A stretch of 39,750 bases of DNA from CAZONU01 sp965370045. GTDB taxonomy: Bacteria; Planctomycetota; SZUA-567; JAKLDR01. Where the stretch lies: assembly GCA_965370045.1 (NCBI GenBank), contig CBDUSI010000031.1, forward strand, positions 1 to 39,750, in the 5' to 3' direction. Below are positions 1 to 9,200 of this stretch, in pieces. The notes under the pieces are model-generated. The model was not told where the DNA came from, searched no databases, and was given only the letters and a program-made list of their open reading frames with translations. Both the position numbers and the translations under genes were made by a program. Numbering within the stretch: position 1 is the first letter of the stretch; every line of letters starts with the position of its first letter.

Positions 1-115
1 CGAAGGGCGACAGGCGGTCCCGTCGCGCTGCTTCGTTCTCGGGATTCGCATCGCTGGGCGAGCGCCTGCCGTCACGGCGCTCCATTTTTCAACGGCCTGC
101 TAGGGGGAAGGTGAA
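1..115. other. Short 5' flank, no gene seen
   Basis: No coding region is supported here. The last bases contain a purine-rich ribosome binding site (GGGGGAAGG, about 5 nt before the ATG at 116), which fixes the start of the first gene. No clear promoter or terminator is visible, so the gene may be read from upstream of the window. Confidence 0.5.
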
Positions 116-937
116 ATGCACATCGGTCTGCTGACGGCAAGGTTCAAGGGCAAGAGCTTCGAGGAGATCGCCGCCTGGGCCGGCGGTGCCGGCTTCGCGG
201 CGCTGGAGGCCCACACCCGCGACGTGGTCCCCGCGGAAGTGCTGGCCGACGACGGCGTAGCCGTCAAGAAGATCCTGGCCTCCGCCGGGGTGCGACTGTC
301 GGCGCTATCGCACTTCCGCGGCTACCAGATGGCCACGGAGGACGCCGACCTTTACGCGGGGGAACTCGTCGAGACGGTCAAGGCCGCCGAGGTCCTGGGC
401 CTGGACACCGTCTGCGCGCTGATCGGCTTTCCCACCGAGGGGAAGGACAAGCTGACTTCGATTCGCGAAGACCTGCCGGCGCTCTTCGAGGTGCCCGCCG
501 CCGAGGCTCAAAAACGTGGCGTCCGCCTCGCGTTTGAAAACTGGTGGGCCACCTGCCTGCAGACCCTCGAACACTTCGCGGCGGTCGTCGAGTTCCTGCC
601 CGAAAACGTCGGCTTCAACTTCGATCCCTCGCATCTCCTGTGGCAGGAGATCGACTACCTGTCCGCCGTGGGCGAGTTCGCCGCGCGCATCTATCACACC
701 CACGCCAAGGACGCCGCGGTGGACCGGGCGGTCCTGGCTCGCAAGGGGGTCCTGGAAGACGGCTGGTGGCGCTACGTGATCCCCGGGCTGGGCAGTGTCA
801 GGTGGGGCGAGTACGTCGGCCGGCTGCGCCTGGCGGGTTACGATGGCGTCCTCTCGGTGGAGCACGAGGACCGCGCCTTCGAGGCCGAGGAGGGCTTTGT
901 TTTGGCGTTGAAAAGCCTGTCGCGGTTCGCGGGCTGA
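116..937 (+). CDS. Sugar phosphate isomerase/epimerase-like TIM-barrel protein
   Basis: A 273-residue protein of the xylose isomerase-like / AP endonuclease family 2 TIM-barrel fold. These enzymes usually isomerise or epimerise sugars, inositols or hydroxypyruvate in the cytoplasm using a divalent metal. The expected metal ligands are visible in order: Glu141 (FENW), Asp170 and His173 (FDPSH), His194/His196 (YHTHAKD) and Glu249 (VEHED). The length is normal for the family. The ATG is preceded by GGGGGAAGG. It is the only plus-strand gene in the first 4 kb and converges on a small membrane-protein gene. Substrate cannot be told from sequence; fold assignment is firm, exact reaction is not. Confidence 0.88.
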   Translation: MHIGLLTARFKGKSFEEIAAWAGGAGFAALEAHTRDVVPAEVLADDGVAVKKILASAGVRLSALSHFRGYQMATEDADLYAGELVETVKAAEVLGLDTVCALIGFPTEGKDKLTSIREDLPALFEVPAAEAQKRGVRLAFENWWATCLQTLEHFAAVVEFLPENVGFNFDPSHLLWQEIDYLSAVGEFAARIYHTHAKDAAVDRAVLARKGVLEDGWWRYVIPGLGSVRWGEYVGRLRLAGYDGVLSVEHEDRAFEAEEGFVLALKSLSRFAG

Positions 938-957
938 GGGACGCGGAGCGCGGGGCT

Positions 958-1353
958 TCAGCGGTTCGCCAGCGAGAGGGCGATGTCCGCGGCGATGGCC
1001 GCGATGGAAAGTGCGAAGATCACCAGGTAGTTCAGGCTCTCACGTGACTTGTACACGGACTGCACCACATACTCCAGCGCCGCCTTCTCGTCGGGAGTAA
1101 GCGGCTCGTCGCTCGCCAGCTTCTCGATCAGCCGGTTCCGCTCGATGCGCCGCTTGCGCCTGCGGGAGATCCAATAGCGGTACGCAAAGAAGACCAGGTA
1201 GCCGCTGACCCCGGCGTACCAGGTAGGGCGGACCCAGTCCCGGGCCACGTGGTTGAAGACGATAAGCAGCCGGATGGCCACCGAGGAGGCAATCCCGATG
1301 GCGAAGAAGAGGTCGATGCACCAGGCCGGCAGCATGTGCTGGTTGTCTCTCAC
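958..1353 (-). CDS. Small membrane protein of unknown function
   Basis: A 131-residue protein that I do not recognise. It shows a hydrophobic segment at about residues 8-31 (CIDLFFAIGIASSVAIRLLI), a second at about 44-60 (WYAGVSGYLVFFAYRYWI), a strongly basic stretch just after it (RRRKRRIERNR), an acidic helical loop and a C-terminal hydrophobic helix (YLVIFALSIAAIAADIALSL). The basic patch suggests three membrane spans with that loop in the cytoplasm. The start is probably GTG at 1353; an in-frame ATG lies at 1335. It ends 20 bp from the convergent isomerase-like gene and lies downstream of the HEAT-repeat protein on the same strand. Confidence 0.65.
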   Translation of the reverse strand: MRDNQHMLPAWCIDLFFAIGIASSVAIRLLIVFNHVARDWVRPTWYAGVSGYLVFFAYRYWISRRRKRRIERNRLIEKLASDEPLTPDEKAALEYVVQSVYKSRESLNYLVIFALSIAAIAADIALSLANR

Positions 1354-1491
1354 TTCTCACCCGGCCCGGGCGCGGGAAAGTTAGCCCCCCGGCGCGTTAC
1401 GGGCTTCCCGAGGGGACGCGTCAGGAGTGCCGCCAGGGCTGTCACCCGGCCCGCACGGGACCCGGTTCCGACTACCGCTCTCCGGGGCCCC

Positions 1492-4020
1492 CTAGCCCTT
1501 GATGGCTTTGATGGCCTCCTTGATCTTCTCGCACACCCAGTCGACCGGTTCGTTGGCCAGCGCCTTCTCGAGCGCCGGCAGCGAGCCCTTGTCCTTCATC
1601 AGCCCCAGCCCCTCGGCGCAGGCCGCGCGCATGAACTCGTCCATCCACACATCAGTTCCCCACCTGACGTGGTCGAGCAGCTCCCGCTTCTGGATCTTGA
1701 ACAGGCTCTTGCGCAGCCTGGGCGCGCTCTTGGTGTCCCCCAGCATGCCCAGGGCGATGGCCGCGCGGCGGCGCACCACTACGAAGGGATGGTCCAGCAG
1801 CTCCCTGAGCCGCGGTATCGACCCCTTGTCGTCCAGCTTGCCGGCGACCAGCGCGGCGTGCGGGAGCATGTAGGCCTGGTTCTGCGCCAAGAGCTTCCTG
1901 ACCGCCGCGATGGCCGCCTTGTCACCGGGCTCGACCAGCTTGTACATGCTGCGCAGGATGGACATTCTGCTGGTCATCCCCTTGCAGTACTTGCTGCCCA
2001 GGATCTTGACCATGACCGGGACGTAGTCCTTCCAGCCGGCCTCGGCGGCCATCTGCCCGATCATACAGGCGCCGCCCATCCACGCGCCGGAGGCGTACTT
2101 CATGTTGTCCCCGCCCCGCCAGGGCGAGTTCTTGACGTCGGCCATGATCTCCTTGAGAACCGGCCGGGCCCGCTTCCGGTCCGCCTTGTACATGGCCAGG
2201 TTGGCGGCAGCCTTGATGCCCTTGCCCTTGCATATCTCCTTGTCGAAAGCCACCTTCTTGGCCGCATCGAAGCCCTTGGGGTCGGCGAGCTCCGCTATCC
2301 AGACCAATGCCGACTTGGTCCGCCGCTTGTTGCCGCTCTCGATGATGTTTATGCACGCCTCGATGCTCATCCTGCCCTTCCGGGGGCGGCCCCAGCGGCA
2401 GCGCGTCGCGGTGGCCGGGGGAATCGGCGGCAGCTTCTCGATCTTGCTGGGCTCCTCCTTGACCTCGGTACGGTTGCCCTTGCCCGTCGCGGGGATAGTA
2501 TCGATGATGATGTCCTTGCACGCGAGGTCTTCCCACTTCTTGCCCGCCGCAATGATCTCATAGGTGCAGGGCAGCTTCTCCACGATGGTGACGTTCTTGC
2601 GGCCCTTGCCCTCCGGGTCGTCCCAGATGTAGGTCACCTTCACCGCAGCGCCCTTCTTGAGCTTGCCCCTCACGGTTATCTTGTTCTTTCCCGGCCAGAG
2701 CTGCGGCAGCGCGCGAATGGCCTGGTGGACGGTGGTCTTGAAGGTGATGCCCTCCACGCGGCAGTCGGCGGGCGCGCCGGCGGCCACCAGCTCCAGCTTG
2801 AGGCGGAAGGCGTAGCGGCCGAAAGGAGCGTGGAAGTCCTTGGGGGGGCGCGTCTTCTTGCTGGTGCTGACCTTGAACTTCGCGTCGAGCTTCGCGGTGA
2901 AGGTCTTCGCCCCGGTCTCACCGGCCGGTGCGCTCCAGCACTCCTTCCAGGTCTTGCCGTTGTCGAGCGAGAGGTGCAGCTTGAGCTTGTCCGCGTCGCT
3001 CTTGCGGAAGGCCTTCATCTCGATCTCGGACTCCACGGCGAGGTAGGGCGTACGGAAGTGCCAGACCGCGGTGCCGGCCGCGCCGGCCGCCGCGGGCGTC
3101 AGCTTGCCCTTGGCCATGCCGACGGACGGCTCGGCCAGCCCTTTGGTCCATTCCGCCGAGGAGAGGTCCGGCTTATAAGTCCACAGGCCGTTGCCGTAGG
3201 TGATCGGGTAGGGGCCCTTTTCCGAGGGCTGGCGGAAGGCTCTGTCAACTTTCTCCGAGGCCACGTTGTTGTGGAAGGGCTTGCCCCAGTTCCCCCAGAT
3301 GCGCTTGAGGCTTTCACCCCTGCGCATGGAAAGCTCCATGCGATGGGTGGGCCAGGGCCAGGGCTCGTTGAAGTACCAGATGTGCATCCACATGGCCACG
3401 TCGGTGCTGAACTCGTCGGGGGTCAGGACACGCTTCTGTGCCTTGTCCATCGTGAAACCGCCGAAGTTGGAGTCGAAGAGGTGACAACGCTCCACGCCGT
3501 CGGGGTCCTTATAGAAGACACCGGCCATGCCATGGGTGTGGCGGCTCACCTTCTCTCCCCGGAGGCCCAGCGCCCGCCACATCAGCGCCTGGACCCGGGC
3601 CAGGCCGCTGCAGAAATGGGCGCCGTGGACGTTCATGACCCTGATAGGGCAGTTGGCGCGGCCGCTGCCCCTGTCAGCGTTGAAGGGGTCCATGGGGGGA
3701 TTGCCGTTGGTCATCGACTTGATGCGCCGCATCCACTGCCAGACGGCCATGCCCTTCTCATGATTGGTCTTGGCTTTCGAGAGTCTGATAGCGTCGAGGC
3801 TGAACTGGCGAAGGTCCGAGGTGTCCGGCCAGCGGTCGCAGGTCACCCACAGGTCGGTGACGTCGGGCTCCTGGCACAGGAACGGCCCCGGGGTCTTCTC
3901 GTAGGCCCCCCGCCAGTACTCGAAGTCCTTGGTCAGTGTCGGGATGCCTGCGCTCGCCAGGGCGCCCCCGGCCACGGCCATCACCCCCAGGAACGCGAAG
4001 GTCTTGAAAGGAGCCCTCAT
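1492..4020 (-). CDS. Secreted transglutaminase-like protein with C-terminal HEAT repeats
   Basis: An 842-residue protein. I place the start at the ATG at 4020 because it follows GGGAGG at good spacing and opens a signal peptide (MRAPFKTFAFLGVMAVAGGA, cut near ALASA). Residues about 120-200 resemble a transglutaminase-like core: candidate Cys137 (HFCSGLARVQALMWRALGL), His161/163 (SRHTHG) and Asp183 (LFDSNFGG) in the family order. A middle beta-rich part follows, and the last 250 residues hold HEAT-type helical repeats (for example around DKGSIPRLRELLDHPFVVV). It is probably exported and may cut or cross-link peptides, or just bind protein. The catalytic reading is inference from spacing of Cys, His and Asp. 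No operon partner is obvious. Confidence 0.8.
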   Translation of the reverse strand: MRAPFKTFAFLGVMAVAGGALASAGIPTLTKDFEYWRGAYEKTPGPFLCQEPDVTDLWVTCDRWPDTSDLRQFSLDAIRLSKAKTNHEKGMAVWQWMRRIKSMTNGNPPMDPFNADRGSGRANCPIRVMNVHGAHFCSGLARVQALMWRALGLRGEKVSRHTHGMAGVFYKDPDGVERCHLFDSNFGGFTMDKAQKRVLTPDEFSTDVAMWMHIWYFNEPWPWPTHRMELSMRRGESLKRIWGNWGKPFHNNVASEKVDRAFRQPSEKGPYPITYGNGLWTYKPDLSSAEWTKGLAEPSVGMAKGKLTPAAAGAAGTAVWHFRTPYLAVESEIEMKAFRKSDADKLKLHLSLDNGKTWKECWSAPAGETGAKTFTAKLDAKFKVSTSKKTRPPKDFHAPFGRYAFRLKLELVAAGAPADCRVEGITFKTTVHQAIRALPQLWPGKNKITVRGKLKKGAAVKVTYIWDDPEGKGRKNVTIVEKLPCTYEIIAAGKKWEDLACKDIIIDTIPATGKGNRTEVKEEPSKIEKLPPIPPATATRCRWGRPRKGRMSIEACINIIESGNKRRTKSALVWIAELADPKGFDAAKKVAFDKEICKGKGIKAAANLAMYKADRKRARPVLKEIMADVKNSPWRGGDNMKYASGAWMGGACMIGQMAAEAGWKDYVPVMVKILGSKYCKGMTSRMSILRSMYKLVEPGDKAAIAAVRKLLAQNQAYMLPHAALVAGKLDDKGSIPRLRELLDHPFVVVRRRAAIALGMLGDTKSAPRLRKSLFKIQKRELLDHVRWGTDVWMDEFMRAACAEGLGLMKDKGSLPALEKALANEPVDWVCEKIKEAIKAIKG

Positions 4021-4196
4021 TGCTCTCACCCTCCCCAGCGCGACACTTCCCGGATGGCGCTTCGGAGCCATCCCTCTGACCTGTTCAACCCGTAATTCTC
4101 TCCATACCACTCCCCCTAATCAAGGTGATTCTCGCGGCCGCCCAACTCACCGGCAATCCGGGAAGTCCGGGATTAAGGGGTCTGCCGAGCCACCAC

Positions 4197-4210
4197 CGGG
4201 CTTGCGCCCG
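4197..4210 (-). terminator. Small GC hairpin after the MlaE-type permease
   Basis: Five-base-pair stem CGGGC/GCCCG closing a GCAA tetraloop on the minus strand, 4 nt past the permease stop codon. There is no T-tract, so termination activity is only a possibility; such GCAA-capped hairpins are also common as chance GC-rich sequence. Confidence 0.25.
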
Positions 4211-4214
4211 CCGG

Positions 4215-5018
4215 CTACATCAGGAAGGGCACGTAGACCAGGGTCAAGAGCAGGTAGTTGGCAACCAGGATCAGCAGGAAGCTGTAGACCACGCTGCGCA
4301 TGGTGGCCCGGCCGACGCCCTCGGCGCCGCCGGAGGCGGAGAGCCCCTGGTCGCAGGCCACGATGGTGACGATGATCCCGAACACCAGGCCCTTGAAGAC
4401 CCCGAAGAGCACGTCCTTGACCTCCAGAAGCTTGGCGGCGTTCTGGAAGAAGAGGTGAAAGCTGCTGCCGATCTGGTACTTGGCCACCAACGCCCCGCCG
4501 AGGATGCCGACCGCGTCGGCGTAGATGGTCAACAGCGGCACGGCCAGGATCATGGCGGCCAGGCGGGGCATCACCAGGTATCTCACCGGGTCGATGCCCA
4601 TCACTTCCAGCGCGTCGATCTCCTCGGCGACCTTCATGGTCCCCAGCACCGAGGCCATCGAGCCGCCCACCAGCCCGGCGACCACCACCGCGGCGAAGAC
4701 CGGGCCCAGCTCGCGGACCACCGCGGCGCCCACCACGCTGCCCAGGAAGCTGGCGGTGCCCAGCCGGCGGACCATCTCCGAGCCGACCTGCGCGCTGATC
4801 ACCGCGCCGCTGAAGAAGGCGGTGACGGTCACCACCGGCAGGCTGATCACCCCGCAGATGAACAGCTGGCGGACCACCTCGCCGAGGCGCCCGAAGGCCT
4901 GGGGCATCTCGCCCAGCGTGCGCGCGAAGAGCGTCAGCCCGCGCCCGGCGGTGTCCGCCCAGTCGACCAGAAAGTCCCCGGTCTGGGTGAAGAAGTCGGC
5001 CGGCCGCGCGCGCGCCAC
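4215..5018 (-). CDS. mlaE: MlaE-type ABC transporter permease
   Basis: A 267-residue inner-membrane permease of the MlaE/YrbE family, which moves phospholipids or other lipids between the membranes of diderm bacteria together with an MlaF ATPase and an MlaD substrate-binding protein. Family features are the hydrophobic spans from about residue 55 on, the run VVRELGPVFAAVVVAGLVGG and the EEIDALEVMGIDPVRYLVMPR cytoplasmic loop (about 131-151) that contacts the ATPase. The start is GTG at 5018; its G is also the last base of the argC stop codon, so translation is likely coupled. No mlaF or mlaD gene follows in this window, which is unusual: the next minus-strand gene is unrelated. Confidence 0.9.
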   Translation of the reverse strand: MARARPADFFTQTGDFLVDWADTAGRGLTLFARTLGEMPQAFGRLGEVVRQLFICGVISLPVVTVTAFFSGAVISAQVGSEMVRRLGTASFLGSVVGAAVVRELGPVFAAVVVAGLVGGSMASVLGTMKVAEEIDALEVMGIDPVRYLVMPRLAAMILAVPLLTIYADAVGILGGALVAKYQIGSSFHLFFQNAAKLLEVKDVLFGVFKGLVFGIIVTIVACDQGLSASGGAEGVGRATMRSVVYSFLLILVANYLLLTLVYVPFLM

Positions 5019-6058
5019 TACAGACTGCGCCCGACGAGCCCGGTGGTGCGAGGCAGACCGAAGACCAGGTTCATGTTCTCGACGGCCACCCCGGCCGCGC
5101 CCTTGACGGTGTTGTCGATGGCGGTGACCGCGACCACCGTGCCGGTCGCCTCCACGAAGCTCGCCGACCAGTCGCAGTAGTTCGACGCGCGCACGTTAAC
5201 GGTCTCGACCCCGCCGGGATCGTCAATCACGCGCACGAAGGGCTGCTCCGCGTAGAACTTGCGCCCGGCCGCCAGCAGCTTCCCGGTGCTGACCTCGCCC
5301 GCCGCCCGGCAGAAGGCGGTGGTCAGGATGCCGCGGTCCAGCGGCGCCAGGTGGGGCACGAAAGTGACTCTGTGCTCGGAGCCGGCCAGGTGCTCGACGC
5401 TCCGCTCGATCTCCGGGGTGTGCTTGTGGGTGCCCACCGCGTAGGCGCGGAGGTTCTCGTTGCAGTCCTGGTAGAGGTTGCGGCCACCCGCGCTGTAGGT
5501 GCGCCCCGCGCCGCTCAGCCCGCTGTAGGAATCGAAGATCAGCCCCCCGGGCTCGACCAGCCGCTCCGCCAGCAAGGCCGCCACCGCCAGGACCGCCCCG
5601 GTGGGGTAGCAGCCGGGGTTGGCCACCAGCCGCGCCTTCTTGATCTCGTCTTCAAAGAGCTCCGGCAGGCCGTAAGCGGCCTCGGCCAGGAGCTCCGGAC
5701 AGGTGTGCTCCCTGCCGTACCACTGCTGGTAGTCGGCGACGCTCTTCAGGCGGAACTCGCCGCCGATGTCGATCACCTTGACGCCGGCATCCAGCAGCGG
5801 CGGGGCCATGACCATGGACTCCGGCCCCTTGGTGGCCAGGAAAGCGACATCGACTTTCCCGACGAGGCTCCCCGGCTCCGGCTCGACCAGGACGAGGTTT
5901 ACTTCCCCGCGCAGCGCGGGGAGCTTCTCGGCGAGCTTCCGGCCGGCGGCGTGCGCGCTGGTGACGACAGTCACCTCGACCTCCGGGTGGCCCAGGAGCG
6001 CGCGCAGCAAGCTTTCGCCCACCAGCCCGGTGGCCCCGACTATGCCTGCGCGAATCAT
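5018..6058 (-). CDS. argC: N-acetyl-gamma-glutamyl-phosphate reductase
   Basis: A 346-residue cytoplasmic enzyme of arginine biosynthesis that reduces N-acetylglutamyl phosphate to the semialdehyde with NADPH. The N-terminal Rossmann motif GIVGATGLVGESLLRALLGH, the catalytic Cys150 in NPGCYPTGA and the conserved SGLSGAGR stretch are all present, as is the C-terminal dimerisation part (VRASNYCDWSASFVEATG). The length is standard. The ATG at 6058 opens the reading frame. The gene overlaps the following lipid-transport permease by one base; no other arginine gene is nearby, so the pairing is an accident of packing or an unexplained operon. Confidence 0.96.
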   Translation of the reverse strand: MIRAGIVGATGLVGESLLRALLGHPEVEVTVVTSAHAAGRKLAEKLPALRGEVNLVLVEPEPGSLVGKVDVAFLATKGPESMVMAPPLLDAGVKVIDIGGEFRLKSVADYQQWYGREHTCPELLAEAAYGLPELFEDEIKKARLVANPGCYPTGAVLAVAALLAERLVEPGGLIFDSYSGLSGAGRTYSAGGRNLYQDCNENLRAYAVGTHKHTPEIERSVEHLAGSEHRVTFVPHLAPLDRGILTTAFCRAAGEVSTGKLLAAGRKFYAEQPFVRVIDDPGGVETVNVRASNYCDWSASFVEATGTVVAVTAIDNTVKGAAGVAVENMNLVFGLPRTTGLVGRSL

Positions 6059-6137
6059 TGCGGACTTCCTCCCCAGACCAGTTTACAGGCACGGGGAGGG
6101 GGAAGTCAAGCGCGGGGGGACGGGTTCAAGGGGATGG

Positions 6138-6212
6138 TTAGCTCGCAGAACCTTCGACGATCTTGACTTCCTTGTCGGTGAGGCCGTAGAGGGAGTAGAC
6201 CAGGCGGTCGAT
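6138..6212 (-). pseudogene. Out-of-frame C-terminal tail of the restriction-modification gene
   Basis: Just past the TAA of the restriction-modification gene, another minus-strand frame encodes 24 residues beginning IDRLVYSLYGLTDKEVKI and ending at TAA (6138-6140). From memory, an IDxLVYxLYGLTxxE segment is a common C-terminus of Eco57I-like/type IIG enzymes. One inserted base in the short A-run of GAATAAGG (6213-6220 region) would read through the stop as ...WPIE-IR-IDRLVYSLYGLT. This suggests a one-base deletion, a sequencing error or a programmed shift. The alternative is that WPIE is the natural end and this is a leftover of a second gene. Confidence 0.6.
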
Positions 6213-6214
6213 CC

Positions 6215-9200
6215 TTATTCTATCGGCCAGTCGGGAATAGCCTTGTCAACATCGGCCATTAGCTTGATTGTCTCGCGCAGCGCAGCGCAGGTCTTGGCGT
6301 AGTGCTTCAGGTCGTCGTATGAGAGAGTGCGTCCGGCCTTGGCGCGGTCCTTGAGCCACTTCTGGCACACCTGGTAGCCGCCGACCTGGAACTCCCAGGT
6401 TTCGGGCTCCACCGGCTCGAAGTATTGGGTCGCGTTCACGTAGACGCGCTTCTGCTTCTCGTCGTAGCGGGGCTTCTCGACGGCGTTGTCGCCTTCGACG
6501 GGATAATGAGGACGGAACTCGGAATCGTCAAGCTCCGGGGTTTCCAGCAGGTGCAGGCTGACCAGCTTCCCGCCGAGAGCGACCAGCTTGCGGAAGAGCG
6601 GTTTGGAGGAGGTCACCGGCGCACGCGGGAAGTCGATCTTCAAGAACTCGGCGTAGCGGGAGCGGTATGTCGGCGAGTGGAAGACGGCGTAGATATAGTC
6701 GAAGATGTCCTCCGGGCCGAAGCCCTTCTTCAAGTCGCCGCGGCCATCGGTGACGAACTTGAGCTTGAGCTTCTTGGCGAACTCCTCCACGAACTCCGGC
6801 GCGAGGTTCGGCCGCCGGTCGTCCTTGCCGGGAGGCCAGTGCCATTTGCCCTGTTCCAGGGCACGTTCCTCGGCGGTCAGGCCGGGCTCCGGGTAAATAT
6901 AGAGAGGGAGCAAGGAAGTGATTTCCCGAGTCTTGAGGGAGACGGCACAGCATTCCGCTATGTGTCTGGTGCAGAGAACATGTCTGAAGCCCGTTTGAGC
7001 CTGTTGCCGACACGACAAGAGTGCCAGATTCTCATGCCCCAGCATGTGACGCATTACCTTCCAAGCCGGCCGGCTCGTCAGCCCAGAGGCATAGTAGATA
7101 AGTCTGAGGTCAAAAGGGCGATACAGGCATGACCGGATGTTCTTGGGATTGAAGGACGTTTTCGTGCGCCGAGACAATAGATCGTAGCTAGATGAATCCT
7201 GGATATGGTACTTCTCTATGAACGCAGGCTCCAACGCACCTTCGGAGTAGAACACCTGCATTCGTTGTGTTAGCTGCGCTTGGTCCCAGGCAAAGAATAA
7301 CGCGTCTCGGTCGGTCTTGATGGCGTTCTGGTGCACTGGGAAGGCGTTGGACACGCGAACGCCCAGTTCATATTCAGCTTCAGCGCGGGTGTCTCTCGGC
7401 ACAAAGAAATAGTTCGGACTCCTCGGGTCCAGTGGATTCCATTCGACCTTGCCTACATCTTCAGAAAGGAGCTTCTCGTATTTCGCCTCCTGCGTCCCCC
7501 AAGAATCACGGTAGTGAACCGAACTCGGTTTCGTGGTGCCGACCTCCTTGACGAAAATGCCTACGGCTACCCCCTGTCGGATGTCGAATACGTTGCTGTC
7601 TTCGGAACCATCGGGGCAGTATTCCTGAGGCTTGCTGCTGCCATGCAAGTTCAGAATGAAGATATCCGTGAAACTACTCAGAAGGGAGCTTCGCATCTGG
7701 CGACGAGTGATGCCATCGGTGTACGTGCTGTTCGTTATATAGGCAAGAATCCCCGAGCCGGTCTTGTCAATGCGCCACTGACCGAAGCGAATGAACTTGA
7801 TGAAGTCGTCGTCGAGGTTGATCTTCTTCTCCTTCAGGCCCTTCTTGTAGTCCTTAAGCAGGTTCAGTATCCAAGGGCTCTTGTTCATCTGCCCGAAGTT
7901 GGAGTACGGTGGGTTGCCCAGCACGACCATAATAGGCTTCGTCCGCTTGATACCGCTAGCAGCTTTCCCCTCGTCTGAGATATATTGCGCAAATGGTACA
8001 GTTTTCCCTTCGGAGGCAGTTTCCTCAAGGGTGTTGGTCAGGAATATGTTAAGGCGTTCGTCTTCCTTGAAATCGTAGCCAGTATCTTTGAGTTTGATAG
8101 CCAATTTCATGTGCGCCATCGTGTAGGGGGCCATCAGCAGCTCAAACCCGAACAGGCGCGGCAGGAGCTTCTCGCGCACGTACTCCGACCACATACCCTT
8201 GTTGCCCTTGAATCGATCGTAAACCAACTCGATCACCCGCTGGAGGAAGGTCCCCGTCCCGCAGGCCGGGTCCAACACCAGAACACTCTCGTCGGCTAGT
8301 CCCGCTTTCTTGCCGAAGCGCGTCTTGAGCAATTCGTCCACAGACCGGACGATGTAGTCCACCACCGGCTCGGGCGTGTAGTAGACGCCGCGCAGCTTCC
8401 GTTCCTTGGGGTCGTAAGCCTTGAGAAACGTCTCGTAAAAGTGAATGACCGGATCGCTCTTGCCCTTCTTCTCGCCAAAATCCTCCAATACCGCGCCCAT
8501 GTCCGCGCACTGGAGCATGTAGACCAACTCGTCTACCGCCCAGTCTACGGCACGGTGAAGCTTCTCTCCAGCGATGTCGGAGAAGAGCTTGCGGAGAAAT
8601 GGATTTGTCCGCGGCAGTTGGGAAGCAGCATGGTAACGGTCGAAGTAGGTGGACTCCGGAACCTGGCAGCGCGCGGCGAAGAGCCCGTAGGCTATCGTCT
8701 GCGCATACATGTCTGCGAATTCGTCTTCCTTTAGACCTCGAACTAGCACATCGCGGAAGGCCTCAAGTTGGTCGTGCAGGTTCCCGCTTTCGTCCTCATG
8801 CCTGAAGACGCCTTCGATGAGGCCCCGTACTATGCGTGCGACAGTCGCCATGCGTGCTGCGAGGTCTTCCGCGCGCGTGGCGCGCGGGGCCTGCTCCTGG
8901 AAGAAGAGCTTGAAGAGCTCCGTAAGTTCAGACGTGCCTTTCTTGTCTTCCTTGAGCTTCTTGTTATCGCCCGCCGTCGCCAGCATGACCTTGCGGCGGG
9001 GCTTGTCCTCCCCGCCGACGTACCACCAGAATTCCAAGTAGTCGGTCAGAATCAGGTTGTGGAAGCCCCCGCGGTAGCGCTTGAGTTGCTCGCTCCTCGC
9101 CTCCTTTGCTAGCGACTTACCAATGTCTTTGGTCTCCACATACCCAAGCGGGACACGCCCCTTGCCCTTGGTGACGATGAAGTCCGGCGCGCCTACTCTC

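Noticed and set aside
1249..4095. Long plus-strand open frame of 948 codons
   Set aside because: It is antisense to the transglutaminase/HEAT protein, has a low-complexity Arg/Gly/His/Leu-rich translation and no ribosome site; high GC creates such frames.
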